From: Myxococcales bacterium
GTDB taxonomy: Bacteria > Myxococcota > Bradymonadia > UBA7976 > UBA1532
Assembly (NCBI GenBank): GCA_020430675.1
Contig: JAGQJJ010000044.1
Span: 1-13,037 of the forward strand
Direction: 5' to 3'
DNA length: 13,037 bases
Shown here: in pieces, positions 11,932-13,037 of the stretch
How positions within the stretch are numbered: the first letter of the stretch is position 1
Layout of the letters: the number at the start of each line of letters is the position of its first letter
Position numbers and translations under genes: made by a program
The notes under the pieces: generated by a model
The model's input: the letters and a program-made list of their open reading frames with translations, nothing else
The model's database searches: none
What the model was told of the DNA's origin: nothing

Positions 11932-13037
11932 TTATTGGAAGAGGTTGGCGTCGATGGAGAAACCCAGGCTCTGTGCGTTGAGCACCCAGCGCGGTACGAA
12001 GCCGCTCTGCGCGCGGAACGCCTCAAGGCCGTTGAAGACCTCCTGGATCTCGCCATCGATGTCCATGATCTGCGTCACGCGCCGGCGTCCGTCGGCGTAG
12101 TGCAGCAGCTGCACCAATACATCAGCCGTGTCGCGGATGGCCGCGTCAACCTGCGCCGCGTCGATCGACTGCGCGAGGCTGGCGTGGCGCATCAACCGGA
12201 TGATGGCGTCATCAGGCGACTCGGCGTCAACCCCGATGATGCCGCCGTTGACCGCGCCGCCCAGCGCGCTCAGCGCGTGGTAGGCCTCGGGGCCGCGGGC
12301 ATCGGCGACCACGAGCCGGTCAGGGCGCATCTTGATGGCCTGCTGAACCAACGTGACGTTGTCGGCCCCGGGCGCACCCGAGAGCACGACGCGGGCGCCG
12401 GCGCCGCGCGAGAGCCGCCCGCCGCCTTCGACCGCGACGACCCGCAGATGCGGTGCCCCAGCGTCGAGCAGCGCGCCGATGAACTCGAACCGCGCGTCGA
12501 CCTCGTTGCACGAGACGATGACGTTGCGGCCGAGCTCGATCGCGTGGCGCAGGAAGGCCGCCATATTGGCGCTGAGCACGTCGCCCGCGACCATCTCGTC
12601 GAGAGACTGCGCGCCCTGGCCCGGTCGGTCGAGCGTCAGGTAGGGGCCACCCACCGCCGGCTGGGCGACATGCGCCCGGGTGCCGTCGGCCAGCCAGGCC
12701 TCCCCGAACGGGGTGTGCCCGTCGAGGATCTGCCCCGCGCCGGCCAGCAGGCGCAGGCCCGCGGTGACGGCAAAGACCGGATGCGAGAAGGCGCCCGCAT
12801 CTTCGACCCGGCCGTCGCGCAGGACGCGAACGGCCGTGCCGTCGACGGTGATGCGCCCGACCGACTCGTCGTCAAGCAGCGCGGTCAGCGGGCCGATGGC
12901 CAGCGCCTCGGCGGTGACCAGCGTCGCCGCGGTGGCCGCGTCGTAGCCATCGGGCAGCGCGCCGGCGTCGATCGCACCCAGCGCGGTCTGCTCGACCCGC
13001 TTCCAGGTCATGTCGTCGATGGCCTGGCCCGGTCGCC
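11932..13037 (-). CDS. CpaF/TadA-like secretion-ATPase homologue with lost nucleotide-binding motifs (probable pseudo-ATPase), partial
   Basis: The frame is open to the right edge (RPGQAIDD precedes the ATG at 13011), and no good ribosome binding site supports that ATG, so the 5' end probably lies outside. Numbering from 13011 gives 359 residues. The CpaF order is clear: LAIGPLTALLDDESVGRITVDG, DGHTPFGEAWLADGTRAHVAQP, SLDEMVAGDVLSANMAAFLRHAI, KMRPDRLVVADARG and ADGRRRVTQIMDI. Catalytic motifs are replaced in place without gaps. The Walker A that reads IVSGGTGSGKTT in the family is IVSCNEVDARFE (165-176), with Lys to Arg174 and every P-loop Gly gone. The Walker B Glu is Asp237 (VADARG for VGECRG). 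The His box TTIHANSP is IGVDAESP, with His to Asp262. It probably cannot hydrolyse ATP. It may be a structural or regulatory relative of a Tad/Flp-pilus motor. The tandem FHA gene follows after 30 bases. The reading frame is intact, so it is not a decaying pseudogene. Confidence 0.82.
   Translation of the reverse strand, partial: RPGQAIDDMTWKRVEQTALGAIDAGALPDGYDAATAATLVTAEALAIGPLTALLDDESVGRITVDGTAVRVLRDGRVEDAGAFSHPVFAVTAGLRLLAGAGQILDGHTPFGEAWLADGTRAHVAQPAVGGPYLTLDRPGQGAQSLDEMVAGDVLSANMAAFLRHAIELGRNVIVSCNEVDARFEFIGALLDAGAPHLRVVAVEGGGRLSRGAGARVVLSGAPGADNVTLVQQAIKMRPDRLVVADARGPEAYHALSALGGAVNGGIIGVDAESPDDAIIRLMRHASLAQSIDAAQVDAAIRDTADVLVQLLHYADGRRRVTQIMDIDGEIQEVFNGLEAFRAQSGFVPRWVLNAQSLGFSIDANLFQ

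Noticed and set aside
12475..12520. Loss of the CpaF P-loop as a sequencing error or frameshift
   Set aside because: The frame and the flanking family residues are intact on both sides, the replacement is the same length, and Walker B and the His box are changed independently.
1..13037. tRNA, rRNA, insertion sequences, integrase or attachment sites
   Set aside because: No tRNA-like cloverleaf, rRNA segment, transposase motif or flanking direct repeat was recognised by eye; a small RNA could still be missed.

Overview
The window is a uniformly GC-rich bacterial chromosome segment. Coding is dense, GTG and TTG starts appear, and no mobile element, RNA gene or CRISPR array is visible. A Gram-negative envelope is indicated by a TolC-type outer-membrane protein, an MlaC-type periplasmic lipid-binding protein and several signal peptides. 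Giant secreted Cys-rich repeat proteins, FHA proteins, and PilT- and CpaF-type ATPases together are typical of Myxococcota (former Deltaproteobacteria) and relatives such as Bradymonadia. That assignment is inferred from gene content, not from a marker gene.

Layout. (1) Positions 1-4001, plus strand: the 3' end of a very large secreted protein, made of seven PPC-like beta-sandwich domains separated by 19 short Cys/Asp-rich modules. (2) Positions 4125-8056, minus strand, three genes in a row: a three-helix membrane protein with a duplicated Cys-paired extracytoplasmic domain, a secreted protein with two YARHG domains, and a PilT-family ATPase with a duplicated N-terminal domain. (3) Positions 8227-11088, plus strand: a SixA-type phosphohistidine phosphatase, a TolC-type outer-membrane protein with its own strong-looking promoter, and an MlaC-type protein. 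(4) Positions 11152-13037, minus strand: a CpaF/TadA-like protein whose nucleotide-binding motifs have been replaced (a probable pseudo-ATPase, cut by the window edge), followed 30 bases later by a tail-anchored protein with two FHA domains.

How the genes may work together. tolC and mlaC are close, co-directional and both act in the envelope, so they may share a transport or outer-membrane lipid task. The CpaF-like protein and the tandem FHA protein look like one operon, possibly a phospho-signalling module built on a retired secretion ATPase. The PilT-like protein keeps every catalytic motif and is probably an active hexameric motor. Perfect GC hairpins lie in both convergent intergenic regions (4009-4033 and 11127-11150).

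The best candidates for something undescribed are the CpaF-like pseudo-ATPase with its FHA partner, the double-N-domain PilT, and the unrecognised membrane protein with two Cys-paired repeats.
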